Assembly: GCA_033807695.1 (NCBI GenBank)
Contig: CM066301.1
Span: 558,001-622,000, forward strand
Length of the DNA stretch: 64,000 nucleotides
Source: Daedaleopsis sinensis
Taxonomy: Eukaryota > Basidiomycota > Agaricomycetes > Polyporales > Polyporaceae
Reading direction: 5' to 3'
Position numbers and translations under genes: made by a program. Of this stretch, positions 61,476 through 64,000 are shown in pieces. The notes beneath the pieces were generated by a model. That model saw only the letters and a list, made by a program, of their open reading frames with translations, was not told the DNA's origin and ran no database searches. Each line of letters opens with the position of its first letter. Within the stretch, counting starts at the first letter, position 1.

Positions 61476-64000
61476 GGTGTTGCAGGCGGTCGCACTCTGG
61501 CGTGTTTTCTGGGTGTGCGTCAATTGTGGGTGGTGGTTGTGTGCCCGACCGGATGACAATAGGCGGCTGGGGAAAGCTGGAACAGGCAGCGACCGGCTAT
61601 GATGCTCCACTGAGTGACAGCGTTTGCCGGTGATGGTAGACAACCTGGCTGGCGCCTTCGCGTCCTTTTCTTTACCCTCTCATCACTCCCGCTTCCTCGC
61701 CCTCTCCCCCTCCCCCTCCCTCTCTCCGCTGTGCATCTCGCACCAGTCATTCTTTACTCCCCCACAGTCTCTATCGACTCGGTTGAAGCTCCTCACTCTT
61801 TTCCTCGACTCGCAGGCCATCATGTACGCATTCAGGACCCTCCTCGCTCTCCTTGCCGTCTCCCTCGTTTCCGTCTCCGCTGCCCCCTTCCACGACCACC
61901 ACAAGCGGACATGCAGGTCCCGTACCTCTGTCGCCGTGGACCCCACCACCACCGCCACCACCACCACCGTCGCTGAGCACTCTAGCACGGTCTCCGTGGT
62001 CCCCACCACCGGCAGCAAGCCTGAAACGACCTCTCCCGTTCCCGAGAGGCCGGCAAAGACGACCACGTCCTCTCATGAGTCGACCAGCACCCCCGAGGCG
62101 ACCTCCACCCACAAGCCTTCTACCACCTCCTCTAGCAAGCCTTCTACCACCTCCTCTAGCAAGCCTTCTACCACCTCCTCTAGCAAGCCCGCTGCGACTT
62201 CCACCAGCAGCTCGTCCAGCAGCCTGCTCAAGAAGCTCTTCCCCGTCTCCTCCATCAAGACCTGGACCACCTCCAAGTCCGCTGACGACGCGCTCCCGCT
62301 CAGCGACAGCACTTTTGGGGTCACCAAGCTCATCTCCGACCTCTCGCACAACTACGTCACCGCTCCCGATGGCAAGCTCTCCATGCAGGCGCACTACCCG
62401 GAGGGCTCGTACACGTACACCCACAGCCCCAAGGGCGGTCTCTCGTTCTACGCCACCGGCCCGGACAACTTCAACCTTCAGGGCGCCAAGGAGGCGACGC
62501 TCTCGTACTCGGTCTACTTTGAAGAGGACTTCGACTTCAACAAGGGTGGCAAGCTCCCTGGTCTCTGTGAGTGGTTGTCTTGCCACCGTCCGTTCCATGC
62601 CTTGTGTCGTCCTGGTGACTGGTGACTGCGGTCGGGCAATGCGGTTCGGCGCCACATTCTATGTTCCTGCCGATGTTGGCCGTTTCAACTGCCTCCGCCG
62701 ATCTGGCAATCCGGATCCTATCAGCAACGCTATCACAGCGCGATGCCATCATCTTTCTCCTGAACACGACCAGTGTTCAGGTGATCAGGTCTCGGAACGA
62801 GCCACCTAAAGTCCTTACTTTTGGCACCCCGACCCCTGGCACCCCGCGAGTCTCACAGCAGGCATGCCCCGAGTTTGTGGGGAAGAAAAGGCGCATCATG
62901 TAGTTACCTATTCTCTTGAGGAGCGGCCTTTTCAACGCCTTTTCGCCACTGTCGTCAAGTGGAAGAGAATAGCTAACTACGACTCGCGCCTTTTCATTGA
63001 CTTTTCTTTGGCAGATATTTGGGCAATGCCTGCCATGTCTGTCGTCCGATCTCTACGGAGTCCGCAGATGGTAGACCACACCAGTGCGCGACCGTTGAGT
63101 ACGAAGTACCAGTAATTGATCTAAGTGGCAATTGTCGAAGAGGAGGGATATTGAAGAACTCAGATCAGACTATTGAACGGCCGTCTCGGAGGACGCTGTC
63201 CTCTGAGACAGCCGCTTCACTAAAATACAAGTTTTCATTTGGTCCATGCGTCAGTCGTGTCCAAGTTTGGCCGGAGGGGCCTTGCTTATGATATCAGGAA
63301 TCAATACTGACCCTATCATCCCCCAGACGGCGGCAACAGCGACGACATCGCGACTTCCTGCTCTGGTGGTCGTCGCGATGACCGTTGCTTCTCCACGCGC
63401 TTCATGTGGCGCACCGACGGCAAGGGCGAGCTCTACACCTACCTCCCCAGCAGCTACCAGGCGAACAAGGCCGTGTGCTCGATCGCGCCCGAGTCCGACT
63501 GCAACGACACGTACGGTGCTTCCGTCGGCCGCGGCTCGTTCCACTTCAAGGCTGGCACGCGCACCACCATCGGCCAGCGTGTCAGGCTGAACGACGTCGG
63601 GAAGGAGAACGGCGAGCTCGAGCTCTTCGTCGAGGGCAAGAGCATCTTCACCGTTCCGGGTCTCGTCTTCCGCAACAGCGACTCGGGTAAGATCCGGGGG
63701 AGTGGGAGCGTGCGGCAGGTGAGTCCGAGTGGTCGCGGATCAGCGTGTCCGCCGGAGCCGTGCGCTGATGGCCGTGATGGCGACGAGTTGCCCACCAGAG
63801 AAATAAAGCGGGAGATAGGGTGTTTTCGAGGTCATATAGGTGTCGAGGGTGGGGGGCGGATATGGTGGGGGTGGGAGGCGGATATGGTGGGGGGGCGGGG
63901 ACTCGGACTCTGTGTACATAGAAGAAATATATTTCGTTGGCTACATACATCGAGTGCGACGCGGGACAGCGAGGGGAGAGGGAGACTTGGAGGGGACTCG
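61476..64000 (+). repeat. array unit 5, cut by the window edge
   Basis: The left part matches unit 4 (same short leader deletion), while the lyase gene body matches unit 1 (long intron and exon 2 present). Only 2.5 kb is visible, ending just before the hexanucleotide region. Confidence 0.88.
61822..64000 (+). CDS. PL14-like secreted lyase, array copy 5 (partial at window edge)
   Basis: Exon 1 is 61822-62566 and exon 2 starts at 63327; the 760-bp intron has the same length as in copy 1. Three KPSTTSSS repeats are present and all five predicted catalytic residues are kept. As in copy 1, sequence after SGKIRG is not the family C-terminus. The hairpin at 63183-63209 has one mismatch against that of copy 1, and exon 2 shows mostly silent differences. 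A 1-nt loss against copy 1 near 63,973 should shift the extended frame before the window ends. Confidence 0.7.

Larger units (their letters stand above)
16211..64000 (+). repeat. tandem array of a ~10-kb unit carrying a PL14 gene
   Basis: From 16,211 the sequence repeats in direct orientation with lyase start codons at 16719, 27993, 38247, 47576 and 61822. Spacings are 11.3, 10.3, 9.3 and 14.2 kb; the last is 9.7 kb without the inserted retrotransposon. Long blocks appear nearly identical by eye, and units differ by indels, minisatellite copy number and short deletions. The array runs off the right edge. Order inside a unit is lyase gene, GC-rich spliced frames X, a quieter block, gene Y, further GC-rich frames, an 82-codon frame and the 17-bp minisatellite. 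Confidence 0.95.

Noticed and set aside
16211..64000. Array interpreted as rDNA or a bacterial-type gene cluster
   Set aside because: No rRNA sequence is visible, genes carry spliceosomal introns, and the unit content is protein-coding or unknown.

Overview
The window is nuclear DNA of a filamentous fungus, most likely a basidiomycete (Agaricomycetes, polypore-like). It is GC-rich, genes carry many short introns (about 50-90 bp) with GTRNGT donors and CTRAY branch sites, there is a family-14 polysaccharide lyase typical of this group, and there is a Ty3/Gypsy chromodomain retrotransposon with a fungal-type gag zinc knuckle. No organism name can be read from the sequence. The left quarter (1-13,227) is ordinary single-copy gene territory: a secreted polysaccharide lyase PL14 (minus), tRNA-Gly(CCC) (minus), endonuclease III NTH1 (plus), the bifunctional thiamine-pathway enzyme THI20 (minus), the NatC auxiliary subunit MAK10/NAA35 (minus), mitochondrial tryptophanyl-tRNA synthetase (plus) and one unrecognised protein (minus). 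I rebuilt introns for most of these by joining frames. 13,228-16,210 is a gene-poor spacer with degraded sequence and one striking hairpin. From about 16,211 to the right edge the window is a tandem array of a unit of about 9.5-11 kb: four complete units plus the start of a fifth, about 48 kb in all. Each unit starts with a PL14-like gene that differs from the single-copy one by a Ser/Thr-rich linker. Units 1 and 5 keep both halves of the lyase domain, separated by a 760-bp intron, but lack the family's normal C-terminus. Units 2-4 lost the segment with four of the five predicted catalytic residues. Behind the lyase each unit carries GC-rich sequence with several spliced open frames of unknown function. 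The best is a nine-exon gene (called Y here) that is fully open only in unit 3 (43,383-45,068, 380 aa) and is broken in a different way in each other unit. Units end in a 17-bp minisatellite whose copy number falls 6-3-1-1 along the array. Unit 4 is interrupted by a 4,533-bp LTR retrotransposon (52,081-56,613) with apparently identical 245-bp LTRs and a 5-bp target duplication; its integrase region is missing. The array reads as a recent, still recombining segmental amplification in which a lyase gene and unknown genes are multiplied, trimmed and decaying. The housekeeping genes on the left show no functional link to it beyond the presence of a full-length lyase paralog.
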